Shown here piece by piece: positions 33,552 to 43,024 of a DNA stretch of 64,000 bases. Position 1 is the first letter of the stretch. Each line of letters begins with the position of its first letter. Made by a program: the position numbers and the translations under genes. A model generated the notes under the pieces. The model searched no databases, was not told where the DNA came from, and saw only the letters and a list, made by a program, of their open reading frames with translations. This stretch comes from Armatimonadota bacterium (GTDB taxonomy: Bacteria > Armatimonadota > UBA5829 > DSUL01), in assembly GCA_020846715.1 (NCBI GenBank), contig JADLDK010000050.1, forward strand, positions 62,001-126,000, given 5' to 3'.

Positions 33552-35222
33552 TTACTGGAGCTGCTGCTTTCTGAGGTTCTTCAACGTCTTCATGGCGTTG
33601 CTGCCCTCTCTCCCGAAGTAGTCGTGGAGCTTTTGATACTCAATGAAAAGCTTCCGATATATGGCGTGATTTTCAGCTACTGGCTTGAAGGAACAATCCC
33701 TGACGCGAGCCATACGCCTGGCCGCCTCAGCGATGTCGTCATAGCCTCCGCGGGCTTTGCCGGCCGCCACCGCACCCCACATCGCGGAACCCAGCGCGCA
33801 GGTCTGTGCGGACTCAGCAATTTTGAACTCCCGCCCTGTTACGTCCGCATAAATCTGCATAAGCAGTTCGTTTCGATCTGGCAGCCCCCCGCATGCGACA
33901 ATCTCATTGACCTCAATGCCATTCGACACAAAAGCCTCGATAATGATGTTAGTACCAAAGGCCGTTGCCTCTATCAACGCCCGGTAGATTTCTTCTGGAC
34001 GCGTATTGAGCGTGCAGCCAACTAACAAGCCTGTGAGATCCGCATCCACCAGCACACTGCGGTTGCCATTCCACCAGTCGAGCGCCAACAGGCCGCTTTC
34101 CCCGGGTCTGAGCTGCGCAGCCTTCTCTGTCAAAAGCTCGTGAACGCTCAGAGAGCGCTCTTCAGCTTCACGTTCGTAGGACGCCGGCACGCAGTTCTCC
34201 GCGAACCACGCGAAATGATCGCCCACGCATGACTGCCCTGCCTCGAAACCAAAGAACCCTGGAAGAATTCCATCTTCGACATAACCGCACATACCCTCGA
34301 CAATGCGCGCTTCCCTGCCGAGTACCATGTGGCACGTGCTGGTACCCATAATCGCGACCATCACCCCTTCCCCGGCCACAGTCGTAGCAGGCACCGCCAC
34401 GTGCGCATCTATGTTGCCCACAGCCACCGCAGTCCCGGCACTCAGCCCCAGTCTCTCGGCCATCTGCGCCGTCAGCTCTCCGGCTTTTTCTCCAATCGGG
34501 GCGATATGTCGGAGCATCTTCTCATCTACAACGTGCTCGAACTCCGGATCCAAACAGCGGAAGAAAGCGCTGGAAGGAAATCCGCTGGCCTTCTCCCACA
34601 TTGCTTTGTACCCGGCGGTGCAGGCGTTCCTGGTTTCAACTCCGGTAAGCTGCCAGACAATCCAGTCGGAGGCTTCTATCAGACGATCGGCCGCCCGGTA
34701 GACTTCCGGCGCTTCCTCCAGAAGCTGGAGGGTTTTGGAGAAAAACCATTCGGAGCTGATCTTGCCGCCGTAGCGCTGGAGGAAACTCTCTCCCGCAGCC
34801 TCTGCCACCTCGTTGATACGATTGGCCTGTGGCTGAGCTGCGTGATGCTTCCAGAGTTTGACCCAGGCGTGTTTGTGGCCAGCCCATTTGGGATCAAGCG
34901 CCAGAGGTACGCCGAAGGAGTTAACCGGCAGCATCGTGCACGCAGTAAAGTCGGTTCCAATACCAATAACACTGGCCGGAGCGACTCCGGAGATCGACAT
35001 GACCTCCCGGACGGCAGCAGTCATTGCGTCCAGGTAGTCCTGTGGATGCTGCAGCGCCCAGTCCGGCGGAAGAGCTTCGCCCGTTTCGGGAAGGGTCTGG
35101 TCAATTACGCCGTGTTTATAGTCTGAGACAGCGCAGGCAACCTCGCGCCCGTCCTCAACTGCGACAAGCAGCGCCCGGACAGAGAGAGTTCCAAAATCCA
35201 GTCCCAGAACGTAGGTACTCAA
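33552..35222 (-). CDS. araB: ribulokinase
   Basis: This FGGY-family sugar kinase has 556 residues, the length of AraB. It starts [20 protein letters not shown], the ribulokinase phosphate loop. Further AraB motifs are [34 protein letters not shown] near residue 110, [37 protein letters not shown] and [12 protein letters not shown]. The enzyme phosphorylates L-ribulose to L-ribulose 5-phosphate in arabinose degradation. The TTG start at 35222 has AGGG upstream and lies three bases after the cytochrome gene. AraA and AraD are not in the window. A GH127 gene at 6465 could supply arabinose. Confidence 0.95.
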   Translation of the reverse strand: MSTYVLGLDFGTLSVRALLVAVEDGREVACAVSDYKHGVIDQTLPETGEALPPDWALQHPQDYLDAMTAAVREVMSISGVAPASVIGIGTDFTACTMLPVNSFGVPLALDPKWAGHKHAWVKLWKHHAAQPQANRINEVAEAAGESFLQRYGGKISSEWFFSKTLQLLEEAPEVYRAADRLIEASDWIVWQLTGVETRNACTAGYKAMWEKASGFPSSAFFRCLDPEFEHVVDEKMLRHIAPIGEKAGELTAQMAERLGLSAGTAVAVGNIDAHVAVPATTVAGEGVMVAIMGTSTCHMVLGREARIVEGMCGYVEDGILPGFFGFEAGQSCVGDHFAWFAENCVPASYEREAEERSLSVHELLTEKAAQLRPGESGLLALDWWNGNRSVLVDADLTGLLVGCTLNTRPEEIYRALIEATAFGTNIIIEAFVSNGIEVNEIVACGGLPDRNELLMQIYADVTGREFKIAESAQTCALGSAMWGAVAAGKARGGYDDIAEAARRMARVRDCSFKPVAENHAIYRKLFIEYQKLHDYFGREGSNAMKTLKNLRKQQLQ

Positions 35223-35225
35223 GCG

Positions 35226-35807
35226 CTAACCCTTCGCGTGGGAATAAGCTTGCTTTGCAATCTGGATTGTGCTGGCGCCTTTGCCGTTTTTGACTGTGAC
35301 TGCCGCCTTTGAAATATCAAACTTCTTCGGGACAGACACACTCCACTGATGACCGCTGGCGCTGGCTTTCAGCGAGGTAGCCCCGGACTTCACAGTTACA
35401 GCCGATCCGGGCGTCATTTCGCCAGCAAGGCGTGAAGACGTTGCAGACGTGAGAATGACGAAGGGCTTGCCATCTTTGAGACTGCGGTTGTAGGCAATCT
35501 CCGCGCTCAGCCTGTCACCGGACAATGGCGCTCGGGAGTGCACAGCCGCCATCTGCTGCACGTCCTGCTTGAGTTGTGCATCAGAGCGCTTGACAATAGT
35601 CTTGAGCATCATTGCGCCGTACTTACCGTGACAGCTGGCGCACTTAGCCTGGAAGTAGTCAACGGGCGCGAAGGCCGACACTTTTGGCGCTGTAGCCGCG
35701 AGGACTGCCCCGCAAACCACTACAACGCCCGCGCTCACTACCAGCGGGATTTTGAAACGGTCCAAAGTCCGGGCAAACACACTTGCGCTCTTGTTCTTTT
35801 CTATCAT
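35226..35807 (-). CDS. membrane-anchored monohaem cytochrome c-like protein
   Basis: This protein of 193 residues has a membrane anchor or signal (IPLVVSAGVVVVCGAVLAAT) and one haem-binding motif CASCHGKYGAMM near residue 56. A Met axial ligand may be found in the following helices. The second half, from about residue 105, is a beta-rich domain (LTSATSSRLAGEMTPGSAVTV) not typical of cytochromes. The start lies two bases after the sugar-dehydrogenase-like gene, suggesting that the cytochrome accepts electrons from that enzyme in the periplasm. Confidence 0.8.
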   Translation of the reverse strand: MIEKNKSASVFARTLDRFKIPLVVSAGVVVVCGAVLAATAPKVSAFAPVDYFQAKCASCHGKYGAMMLKTIVKRSDAQLKQDVQQMAAVHSRAPLSGDRLSAEIAYNRSLKDGKPFVILTSATSSRLAGEMTPGSAVTVKSGATSLKASASGHQWSVSVPKKFDISKAAVTVKNGKGASTIQIAKQAYSHAKG

Positions 35808-35809
35808 TG

Positions 35810-37027
35810 CTACGCTTTCTCAATTCGATATATTCGGCCAGTGTCGTCGCAGCTCCACAGGATTGTACCGTCTCCTGCTTCAACGCAATCGACCGGCCGG
35901 GCCAGAACATCTCCATTTTTGCCCAAGGTCTCCACAATCGCCAGTGAACCATACGGTTTACCGGTAACCTTGTCAAAAAGCACTCTCTGAACGCGGTATC
36001 CCACCCGCTTGCTGCTGTTCCAGGAGCCGTGACACGCGATGAAGGCGTCTCCCTGATGGTGTTCACCGAAGTAATCGCTATTCAAGAAGCACCAGCCATT
36101 AGGCGCCCAGTGCGCTCCGAAGTCCCACGCAGGAGAGATCGTCTTTGCCGCCAGCTCCAAAATGTCAGGCCGCTTCATGTACTCCAGGCGTGGCAGATGG
36201 TTGCCGACGACAAAGGGATGACCGTAGAAGCCGCCATCTACGTAGTAGTTGAATTCACAGGGTGGATTTTCATCCGTGACAGGCTGCAGGGAACCCTGCT
36301 TTTCACCAAGCTCCGCTCCGTAGTTATCGCTGCCGTGATCACACCCCCACACTTCTTGAGTGCCCGGGCGCAGCCGGAGTTTCTCGGTATTGCGAATCCC
36401 TGAGCTGAACAGATGCTTTCCAGACCCATCCAGGTTGAAGCGGTAGATCTTTTCACGCTCTGTGTCGGTCTGATCTGTCGCGTTTCCGGGATCGCCAACA
36501 GAGGTGTAGATGTACTGGTCGGTCACCAATAGAGACCGCCACCAGTGTCCGGTGCCTCCGGGCAGGCTGTCCTCTCCAAGAACCTGCGTGACTTCATCCG
36601 CTTTGCCGTCGCCGTTTGTGTCGCGAGTCTTATAAATGGCGCGGCTCTGCGAAAACCAGAGCCAGCCGTCGCGGAAATCCATCCCGTGCGCCTGAGGCTT
36701 GCCGGATATGTAAGTGCTGCGCCTGTCAAAGACGCCGTCTCCGTTTGTATCTCTGAGAGCCAGAATGTCACCCTGCGCCGGACGGCTTACGTAGAGGGCG
36801 CCCTTGTCGTCGAGTTGAAGGAAGCGAGCGCCGGGGATATTATCCGCCGCCAGAGTCACCCTGTATCCAGGTCGCACCGTGAAGGCTGGCACGCCCTTTC
36901 CCAGAGCGCCGTGACTGGATGAGGACACCTGTGGAGCATTGGCTGCGCGCGCACAGCCACCAAGCGCGAGGGCACAAACGACAGTCACAACCAGCCGCCG
37001 CGTGTGTCCGCCAGACAAGCTCACCAT
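35810..37027 (-). CDS. sugar/sorbosone dehydrogenase-like beta-propeller lipoprotein
   Basis: This protein of 405 residues has a lipoprotein-like signal (VVTVVCALALGGC). The remainder is a six-bladed propeller of the glucose/sorbosone dehydrogenase superfamily, with blades starting GYRVTLAADNIPGARFLQLD. Two calcium-loop-like repeats occur, LRDTNGDGVFDRR and TRDTNGDGKADEV. GFYGHPFVVGNH and ACHGSWNSS lie in the later blades. Such proteins oxidise sugars with PQQ and pass electrons to a cytochrome. The downstream gene is a cytochrome c. I chose the ATG at 37027 with GGGAGG eleven bases upstream rather than a TTG three codons earlier. Confidence 0.82.
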   Translation of the reverse strand: MVSLSGGHTRRLVVTVVCALALGGCARAANAPQVSSSSHGALGKGVPAFTVRPGYRVTLAADNIPGARFLQLDDKGALYVSRPAQGDILALRDTNGDGVFDRRSTYISGKPQAHGMDFRDGWLWFSQSRAIYKTRDTNGDGKADEVTQVLGEDSLPGGTGHWWRSLLVTDQYIYTSVGDPGNATDQTDTEREKIYRFNLDGSGKHLFSSGIRNTEKLRLRPGTQEVWGCDHGSDNYGAELGEKQGSLQPVTDENPPCEFNYYVDGGFYGHPFVVGNHLPRLEYMKRPDILELAAKTISPAWDFGAHWAPNGWCFLNSDYFGEHHQGDAFIACHGSWNSSKRVGYRVQRVLFDKVTGKPYGSLAIVETLGKNGDVLARPVDCVEAGDGTILWSCDDTGRIYRIEKA

Positions 37028-37057
37028 TTCGTTCAACCGCCTCCCTCTACCAATGCT

Positions 37058-37795
37058 TTACTGCTGCGCCCACCAGACGATGTTCGTGATGCCGATCTGC
37101 GCTTTCTGCCATGCTGCCGAACCATCGGCCCGGGCCGTGTTGACTCCGCCACTATGCACACCGCCCGTCTGGTTCCAAAAGTCCTGAAAAATGCGCAGCT
37201 TCTCCGGAAGTATAACGTCCGATTCCAAAACCGGCCCGGCGTGCGGCCGCTCGCTTTGAACCCCCGACAGCCTGGCATAGGGGATAGAGTTCACAAATAC
37301 GTAGGGGTTCACCTGATAATCTGTCGCAACGCCCTCCCCTTTCGGGTCCTCTTCTCCGGGAAGAAGAGAGCCGCTCTCCATGGTGCGCGCAGAGCGCAGA
37401 GGGAGCGCCGGGCAATACCAGACAGCACCCGAGCGCACGTACGGGTGGAGGAGACGCCGCACAGGCGCACCGTCGAGGCGGTTCGATTTGTCCGATGGAT
37501 CATCGCGGGGAAGGCCGATATCTGCCACCTGTGATGGGGAAAACCTCGGTCCGGCATTCCAGGGATACCGCCCTCCAGCGTCATCCACATACATGCGCAG
37601 TGCAGTGCTAAGCTGCTTCAGGTTTGAAAGACACGCGGTCACGGAGGCCTTCCGGCGGGCAGCGCCGTAAACCGGAAATAGAATCGCAGCCAGAATTGCA
37701 GTGATCGCGATAACGACGAGGAGCTCAATCAGTGTGAACCCACGTCGTCGCCAACCATGCGCGCGGGCAGCGGTGAATTGACCACAATCATGCAT
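37058..37795 (-). CDS. type II secretion / type IV pseudopilin-like protein (H-X9-DG type)
   Basis: This protein of 245 residues carries [20 protein letters not shown] near residue 16 and a helix ending [19 protein letters not shown], then [19 protein letters not shown]. This is the common pseudopilin group of Planctomycetes and Armatimonadota. The end motif H-x9-DG is present as [12 protein letters not shown]. The prepilin leader is cut before Phe. Function is structural or as a secretion pseudopilin, with no specific partner identified. The gene precedes the sugar-dehydrogenase-like gene by 30 bases. Confidence 0.88.
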   Translation of the reverse strand: MHDCGQFTAARAHGWRRRGFTLIELLVVIAITAILAAILFPVYGAARRKASVTACLSNLKQLSTALRMYVDDAGGRYPWNAGPRFSPSQVADIGLPRDDPSDKSNRLDGAPVRRLLHPYVRSGAVWYCPALPLRSARTMESGSLLPGEEDPKGEGVATDYQVNPYVFVNSIPYARLSGVQSERPHAGPVLESDVILPEKLRIFQDFWNQTGGVHSGGVNTARADGSAAWQKAQIGITNIVWWAQQ

Positions 37796-37866
37796 CAGTG
37801 ACTCTCACCAGCGCATTCTACCTCAGGCCGGCGTCGCCCACCTGCGCACTTGCGTGATGAGGCATC

Positions 37867-38202
37867 TCAGGTCTTCAAAAGGAGTTTGTCCGTAACTCTG
37901 GTGAGTGTCAGTATGCGCTGAATGCGCTGGTTGGCATTGTGAACTTCAAAAGGAACATCCGTATGCTGCTGCATGACTTTCAGCAACGCGCGAATTCCGT
38001 CACTGTCGATATACGGGACTTTTTTGAAGTCGAGGATTATCCTCTTGCAGCCACGCGCCAGACGAGCGATCAGTTGGAGTGTCAAACGAACCGCACCACT
38101 GCGGTCAAGTGGACCCGCTGGATGCACGACGACCGACCCGTCCATTGGATTCACGGTCTCCGTAGCAGGCACTTCAGTAATAGCGGATGAAACAGTGTCC
38201 AC
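37867..38202 (-). CDS. STAS-domain protein
   Basis: This protein of 111 residues is a single STAS domain. DGSVVVHPAGPLDRSGAVRL forms the first strand and helix, and IILDFKKVPYIDSDGIRALL holds the Ser-containing loop that is phosphorylated in anti-sigma antagonists. It resembles the STAS protein at 19500 but is not a close copy (IDSDGI versus IDSTGL). The start is a GTG with AAAGGGG upstream. No anti-sigma kinase is adjacent. Confidence 0.85.
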   Translation of the reverse strand: MDTVSSAITEVPATETVNPMDGSVVVHPAGPLDRSGAVRLTLQLIARLARGCKRIILDFKKVPYIDSDGIRALLKVMQQHTDVPFEVHNANQRIQRILTLTRVTDKLLLKT

Positions 38203-38640
38203 GCGTACCCCTTTCTAATACTTCTGCCAATCCAGAAGCGGGTATTACACGGAACCCAAAGATCGCGGATTCATACCCATCCCTGGGCTCGTGTCTTCTT
38301 CTGGAAACAGTCTTCAGGTTACAGACCTAAGACGTCATGAGCTTTCGAATCAGTACGCGGACTCATCCGAAACCCTCACTGATTACCTTTTGCCAAGGTC
38401 ATCAGTGGCGCCAGGCCTGCCTCCCACCACTATCTACGGCAGCACATACAGAGTGGTTCCAGGTATTCCTGGAAAAACACGTCCGCTGGACAGGACAATT
38501 TCAGATCCGTATCCTGAACTGCGGCTGGCTTGAAGAAGGCCGGGCGTGCAAAACTTTCCATTTGGCAGCATATTCCCTGAAAGTGCCGTCAAAGACTTAG
38601 GATAAAAGAGACCCACCGAAAGGATACCCGGAATAAGGAT
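38203..38640. other. divergent intergenic region
   Basis: This 438-base stretch separates the STAS gene from the Spy-like gene on the other strand and must hold both promoters. The only clear structure is a perfect palindrome TTCCAGG-TATT-CCTGGAA (38457-38474), possibly an operator. Short frames here have no recognisable product. Confidence 0.4.
38457..38474. repeat. perfect 7-base inverted repeat, possible operator
   Basis: TTCCAGG and CCTGGAA are separated by TATT, in the middle of a divergent promoter region. The size fits a dimeric regulator site, but no binding protein is known. Confidence 0.4.
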
Positions 38641-39186
38641 ATGAGCTCTGGTCCCACTAACCCAACTCGCAGGCCACCGTTTTTCTTTGGGCCTGGCACT
38701 CTTATCGCCCTCGTGATGATCGCTGTGCTGTTTGCTATTCGAGGAGTTGATGAGCACCAGCCGCCCCCCGCAGACCATAGCAAAGGGCAGAGCGCAAAGC
38801 TGTCTACAGGACGCCAGCAGGGGCCAACTCCCGAGGTGTCCTTCCTGCTGGAAAACAGCCGTACGTTGGAGCTTACACATACGCAAGCCTCAAGGATTCA
38901 AACGCTAGTCAATGAGGAACAGGCAAAGCAGAAAGCAATCGACCAGAAACTGGGAAATATCCAAAACCGCGCCACCAGTCCCGAAAAAGAGAATGGCGCT
39001 ACAATCAGCGCGATAGACCCCGAGTTTGCGAAGCTCTACAAAGAGAAGAGGAGTATCACCGAGTCGTACTGGACCAAGGCGCAGGCGATGCTAACCAAAA
39101 AGCAGAAAAAGACAGTTGAGGAGCTGAGGATAAAGCAGTATCAGAAGTTGATGGAAAACCTGGGAGTCGATGGCAAGCAGCGCTGA
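38641..39186 (+). CDS. membrane-anchored Spy/CpxP-like coiled protein
   Basis: This protein of 181 residues has one N-terminal membrane anchor (FFFGPGTLIALVMIAVLFAI), then a helical, highly charged part. The pattern LELTHTQASRIQTLVNEEQ, then AKLYKEKRSITESYWTKAQA and MLTKKQKKTVEEL resembles LTxxQ repeats of Spy and CpxP periplasmic chaperones. Together with the sigma, anti-sigma and RseB-like genes that follow in the same direction it would fit an envelope-stress unit. The family assignment by eye is tentative. Confidence 0.6.
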   Translation: MSSGPTNPTRRPPFFFGPGTLIALVMIAVLFAIRGVDEHQPPPADHSKGQSAKLSTGRQQGPTPEVSFLLENSRTLELTHTQASRIQTLVNEEQAKQKAIDQKLGNIQNRATSPEKENGATISAIDPEFAKLYKEKRSITESYWTKAQAMLTKKQKKTVEELRIKQYQKLMENLGVDGKQR

Positions 39187-39253
39187 GTCTTCCTCTTGAC
39201 ACTCAGGACAATGACAAATCTGCATAAGTGGAACCGGTTGAGCGCTCAGACGT

Positions 39254-39922
39254 ATGACAGGGAAACAGGGCGTGCGCGTCCGGAATAGAACAGATCCGGA
39301 TGAGCAACCGCGGTCTCGCGAAGAGCGCGACAGAGCTGTGCGGTCAGTCGAAGATGGACGTCTTCTGCAGCGATGGAAAGGCGGCGACGAACGCGCTTTC
39401 GAAGAGCTGTATCAGAAGTATGTGAAGCGCATATACTCCCTGAGTGTGCGCCTCACCCGTTCTGCCACGGACGCCGAGGATGTGACGGCGGAGACCTTTG
39501 CGCGAGCTTACGAAGCATTTCGAAGGATTGAATCCGGCTCTCACGTGCTCCCGTGGCTCAGCCGCGTTGCGCTGAACCTGTGCAGAGACCTTGGACGCAG
39601 GAGAGCATCGCGCAAGACATTCTCTTACGACGATCAGGTCGATGGGTCGGAGAATCTTGCGGTTCAAACTCCGGACGTCTCCGCAGAGCCTTTGAGCCAG
39701 GTCATGGACTCAGAGTTGCGCGAAGAGATATCTGACGCTATCCAGGCTCTGCCGGACTGGCAGCGGGAGACAATTATACTCTTTTATCTAAACCATAAGA
39801 GTGTGGATGAGATTGCGGACATCCTGAAGGTGAGAGAGGGGACGGTCAAATCAAGGCTCGCGAGGGCTCGAGACGCGCTGAAGATTGCGCTGGCGGAGTA
39901 CATGCAGGTAGATATTGACTGA
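39254..39922 (+). CDS. ECF-type RNA polymerase sigma factor
   Basis: This protein of 222 residues has region 2 (ERAFEELYQKYVKRIYSLSV and ATDAEDVTAETFARAYEAF) and region 4 (LPDWQRETIILFYLNHKSVD and EIADILKVREGTVKSRLARA). There is no region 1 or 3, so it is an ECF or group 4 sigma factor. The N-terminal 35 residues are charged and unstructured. It is followed after 21 bases by a zinc-finger anti-sigma gene and an RseB-like gene, the SigE-type arrangement. The trigger could be envelope stress. Confidence 0.93.
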   Translation: MTGKQGVRVRNRTDPDEQPRSREERDRAVRSVEDGRLLQRWKGGDERAFEELYQKYVKRIYSLSVRLTRSATDAEDVTAETFARAYEAFRRIESGSHVLPWLSRVALNLCRDLGRRRASRKTFSYDDQVDGSENLAVQTPDVSAEPLSQVMDSELREEISDAIQALPDWQRETIILFYLNHKSVDEIADILKVREGTVKSRLARARDALKIALAEYMQVDID

Positions 39923-39943
39923 GGGGATTTCGGCTGGTATTTG

Positions 39944-40483
39944 ATGATGGATTGTCAAAAAGCTTCAGCACTGTTGTTTGAGTATATCGATCAGACTCTG
40001 AGCGCCGAGCAGGCAAAAGAGTTACGTGAGCATGTTTCTGCTTGCCGTGCCTGCGCTCGCGAGCTTGAGATTTCTGAGGGGCTCGACAGGCAGCTTGCTG
40101 CGCACCTGAGTGTATCATCTACTCCGGATCTCTGGCCTGAAGTGCAGCGGCGAATAGCCATGCGAAGCTCGCCATCTACCCACAGTTGGATTCACCAGTT
40201 CCTCCCATCTGCCTGGCATCGAGCGGGCCTGGCGGCCTCTGCAATAGCGGTTACAATCGCTGCTTTTCTGGTCCCAGTGAACCAGAAGCCCTATCCTTCC
40301 AGCTATACGGCGCCAGTCAACACAGCGCGTTACGGTAGCGCCTACATTGCCGGACACGAGGACGTTGGAGCGCAGACGAGCCTTCACGATCGAGTGTCTC
40401 GCGTAGTGGTTGCTGCGTTGGCGACTGAGGAAGCCAGTTCCTCTACATCGTCTGGACGAGGAGAACCCAACCATATCAGGTAG
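39944..40483 (+). CDS. zinc-finger anti-sigma factor (ZAS type)
   Basis: This protein of 179 residues has an N-terminal anti-sigma zinc finger: DCQKAS near the start and LREHVSACRACARELE with the His-x3-Cys-x2-Cys motif. A single membrane helix lies near residue 93 (LAASAIAVTIAAFLVPV). The remaining C-terminal part would face the periplasm. It holds the neighbouring sigma factor inactive and would be cleaved on stress. Two adjacent ATGs at 39944 and 39947 both give nearly the same protein. The next gene starts two bases after its stop. Confidence 0.85.
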   Translation: MMDCQKASALLFEYIDQTLSAEQAKELREHVSACRACARELEISEGLDRQLAAHLSVSSTPDLWPEVQRRIAMRSSPSTHSWIHQFLPSAWHRAGLAASAIAVTIAAFLVPVNQKPYPSSYTAPVNTARYGSAYIAGHEDVGAQTSLHDRVSRVVVAALATEEASSSTSSGRGEPNHIR

Positions 40484-40484
40484 A

Positions 40485-41483
40485 TTGCGAATTGGGCTTT
40501 GGGCAGCTTTGCTAGCCGTGGTATTTGGCGGCGTGTTCACAGTGCGCATGGAGCGCTCGCGGCAAGTTGCGCTACGGCTTGTGGACGTAGCCGTGCGTCA
40601 GCCTTCTAACCTCGGCTACAGTGCGGTGGCAGTAACGAAGATCCCCAGTAACGGAGAGATCAAAGAAGTCAAACTTCAGATTGCGCAGTGGCCGGCAAGC
40701 AAAGCTGACGGATCAGACGGACGATTGAGAGTCTCGGGGACGCTTCCTGACGGCAAGAAGATAGACTACAACAATGCAGCACGGCCGCGAGGAATTATCC
40801 CCGGAGGACGGGGCGCAGACCGTGAGAGGCTGTTGCGCAAAAACTACGTTCCAGTCTACGCCGGAGTAGCTGACATTGCGGGCCGGGAGGCGGACGTACT
40901 GATTCTCAGGTCGCGCATTCCCAATCGGCCTGAGCTGACGGTCTGGATCGACCGACAGACTCATCTGGCGCTAGGGTGGCGCAAAATCAGCGCGAAGCAG
41001 ACTCTTATCGCAGAAACCAGGATAGTCGATCTGCGCCCCGGCGCACCCGCAAACTCTCCGCCACCGATAAGCCCAAAGAAGAAAAAGAGATTCCCGCTGA
41101 CTCTGCAGCAGGTGGAGAAGATTGTAGAGTTTACTCCAAAGCAACCCCGAACAATTCCCGACGGCTTCCAGCTTGTAGGTTACGGCATCCACGACTGTCC
41201 GTGCGCGTGCGGGATGCAGTCTGCGGCGCTGAGGTATTCTGACGGAGTCGGGTCGTTTACGGTTTTCGAAACCAGCGATCCGAAGCACAAATGCCACGCG
41301 GCAGGCCTTACGGAACTGTTCGGCAAAAACTGCACGTCAGGCAGTCTGGACGGGGATACAGTCGCTGGCGTTCAGCGCGGTGACATGTGTGTGGCAGTTG
41401 TCGGTGACCTGACAGATAGAGACGCGCAAATCGTTGCGCTGACAGTGCCTGTCATCAGGCGTTCCGTCTCAGCGAAAAACTAG
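40485..41483 (+). CDS. RseB/MucB-like sigma-regulatory protein
   Basis: This protein of about 332 residues begins with a signal anchor (GLWAALLAVVFGGVFTV). The body has a lipoprotein-localisation-like fold: NYVPVYAGVADIAGREADVL, then LTVWIDRQTHLALGWRKISA. The second part starts PLTLQQVEKIVEFTPKQPRT and has a cysteine cluster HDCPCACGM. It resembles RseB/MucB sensors that protect or release an anti-sigma factor. The frame reaches back to 40410, inside the anti-sigma gene. I start at a TTG at 40485 directly after that stop, with only a weak ribosome site, so the start is uncertain. Confidence 0.65.
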   Translation: MRIGLWAALLAVVFGGVFTVRMERSRQVALRLVDVAVRQPSNLGYSAVAVTKIPSNGEIKEVKLQIAQWPASKADGSDGRLRVSGTLPDGKKIDYNNAARPRGIIPGGRGADRERLLRKNYVPVYAGVADIAGREADVLILRSRIPNRPELTVWIDRQTHLALGWRKISAKQTLIAETRIVDLRPGAPANSPPPISPKKKKRFPLTLQQVEKIVEFTPKQPRTIPDGFQLVGYGIHDCPCACGMQSAALRYSDGVGSFTVFETSDPKHKCHAAGLTELFGKNCTSGSLDGDTVAGVQRGDMCVAVVGDLTDRDAQIVALTVPVIRRSVSAKN

Positions 41484-41530
41484 CCTTTCCGCGTTCAGTT
41501 CCCGAGATTTGCCGTATTCCAAGACGAGAC

Positions 41531-41561
41531 AGCCCGGAGAAGCTAAGCGCTTCTCCGGGCT
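41531..41561. terminator. bidirectional terminator hairpin
   Basis: A perfect 12-pair stem, AGCCCGGAGAAG with CTTCTCCGGGCT and a seven-base loop, lies between two convergent units (stops at 41483 and 41678). Neither side has a strong T-run; the minus strand reads GTCTCGTCTTGG. Confidence 0.7.
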
Positions 41562-41677
41562 AACGTTTGCCAGAGCTTCAACCAAAATGTCGGCGTTCAG
41601 AACTGCTTAGCGCACTCGACGCCATAACACTGTGCTGACTGTATCAGACGCAGATTTGTTCCGGTTTTTTCCACCTG

Positions 41678-43024
41678 TTATCGCCCTTGGTCGCTAGATC
41701 CCGGGTCATCCATGGAATCGTCTGGAAGAAGAACGTAGAGCTTTCCAACGGCCAGACCTTCCAGCTCGGTCACCACAAGCTGAGCCCCCTGCACCGTCAC
41801 TGAGTCACCGACGATAGCCGGTCTGCCCAACTCTGCTTGTACCAGGCCACCGATCGTATCAACGTCCGGACGCTCCAGATCAAGTCCGAACTCTTCCGTA
41901 AACTCATCCAGTCTCAGCCGCCCATCCACGGATGCGCTGCGCGTGTCGATTATCTGAAGGGTCGGTGACTCTTCGTCAAACTCATCCTGCACCTCACCAA
42001 ATATCTCCTCGAGGACATCCTCCAGAGAAACCAGACCGCTTGTGCCACCGTACTCGTCAATCACGACCGCCACCTGCGAGTGGTGATTGCGAAACTCCAC
42101 CAGTAGATCCTCCACTGTCATCTGTTCCGGAACAAAGACAGGTTTGCGCAGCATGCGGTCAATTGACGGGTTGTCAGCGTTCCGGTGAATCTCTCTGAAA
42201 AGCTCCTTCACGTGCAGAATGCCGACGATGTGATCCAGTCCATCCTGACACACGGGGTAGCGCGTGTGGCGCGACTCAATCACCGTCTTCACAATTTCTG
42301 GCACGGGGCTGTCGTATTCTATTCCCACAACACTGGTGCGAGGAACCATCACTTTGCGCACTTGCAGGTCACTGAAGTGCAGCAAATTAACGAGAATCTC
42401 ACTCTCTTCTTCACCCAGTACTCCCGTTTCGTGGCTTTCTTCAACGATCATTTCCAGCTCTTCGGGGGAATGAACGTGTGCGAAGCCGGTTGCCGAGGGA
42501 ATCCGCAGCGCTCGCAGCAGCAGGTTGCCGATACCATTGAGTAGGGCAACGAGCGGATAGAGAAGCCGCTGTGTCCAGCTCATCGGCAGACTCACCATCA
42601 GAGCCGTCTGCTCAGGAAAGAACAGAGCGAGCGACTTTGGCGCCATCTCTCCAATGACTACATGAAAATAAGTCAGCACCGAGATAGCAACGACAGTCGC
42701 GACCGAATGCGCCGCAGCAACCTGGAACCAACCCATGTGATGCAAGAGCGGCAAAATCCAGTCAGCGACTTTGTGCTCCGCATACATACCCAGTCCCACG
42801 CTCGCGGCGCTGATACCGATTTGAGCAGTTGCGATATAAGCGTCTTGAAGGCGCTGGTCGTCCTGCACCCGATGCATGGCGCGGGCCGCTCGATTTCCCT
42901 GCTCAGCGAGGTACTCCATTCGGGCGCGCGGCGCCGCGAGGATGGCAAACTCTGAAGCGACGAACAAACCGTTGAAGAGCACGAGCAGCGCTATGAGAAT
43001 CAGAGGCAGAATCACGTCACTCAT
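41678..43024 (-). CDS. CNNM/HlyC-CorC family membrane protein with CBS domains
   Basis: This protein of 448 residues has a CNNM/DUF21 transmembrane part (LLVLFNGLFVASEFAILAAP, then TYFHVVIGEMAPKSLALFFP), two CBS domains (starting VMVPRTSVVGIEYDSPV) and a C-terminal CorC_HlyC domain. Hallmarks are VVIDEYGGTSGLVSLEDVLE and GLVQAELGRPAIVGDS. Members regulate or export magnesium and related ions. The start overlaps the upstream paralogue by eight bases, so the two are co-expressed and may form a heteromer. Confidence 0.92.
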   Translation of the reverse strand: MSDVILPLILIALLVLFNGLFVASEFAILAAPRARMEYLAEQGNRAARAMHRVQDDQRLQDAYIATAQIGISAASVGLGMYAEHKVADWILPLLHHMGWFQVAAAHSVATVVAISVLTYFHVVIGEMAPKSLALFFPEQTALMVSLPMSWTQRLLYPLVALLNGIGNLLLRALRIPSATGFAHVHSPEELEMIVEESHETGVLGEEESEILVNLLHFSDLQVRKVMVPRTSVVGIEYDSPVPEIVKTVIESRHTRYPVCQDGLDHIVGILHVKELFREIHRNADNPSIDRMLRKPVFVPEQMTVEDLLVEFRNHHSQVAVVIDEYGGTSGLVSLEDVLEEIFGEVQDEFDEESPTLQIIDTRSASVDGRLRLDEFTEEFGLDLERPDVDTIGGLVQAELGRPAIVGDSVTVQGAQLVVTELEGLAVGKLYVLLPDDSMDDPGSSDQGR

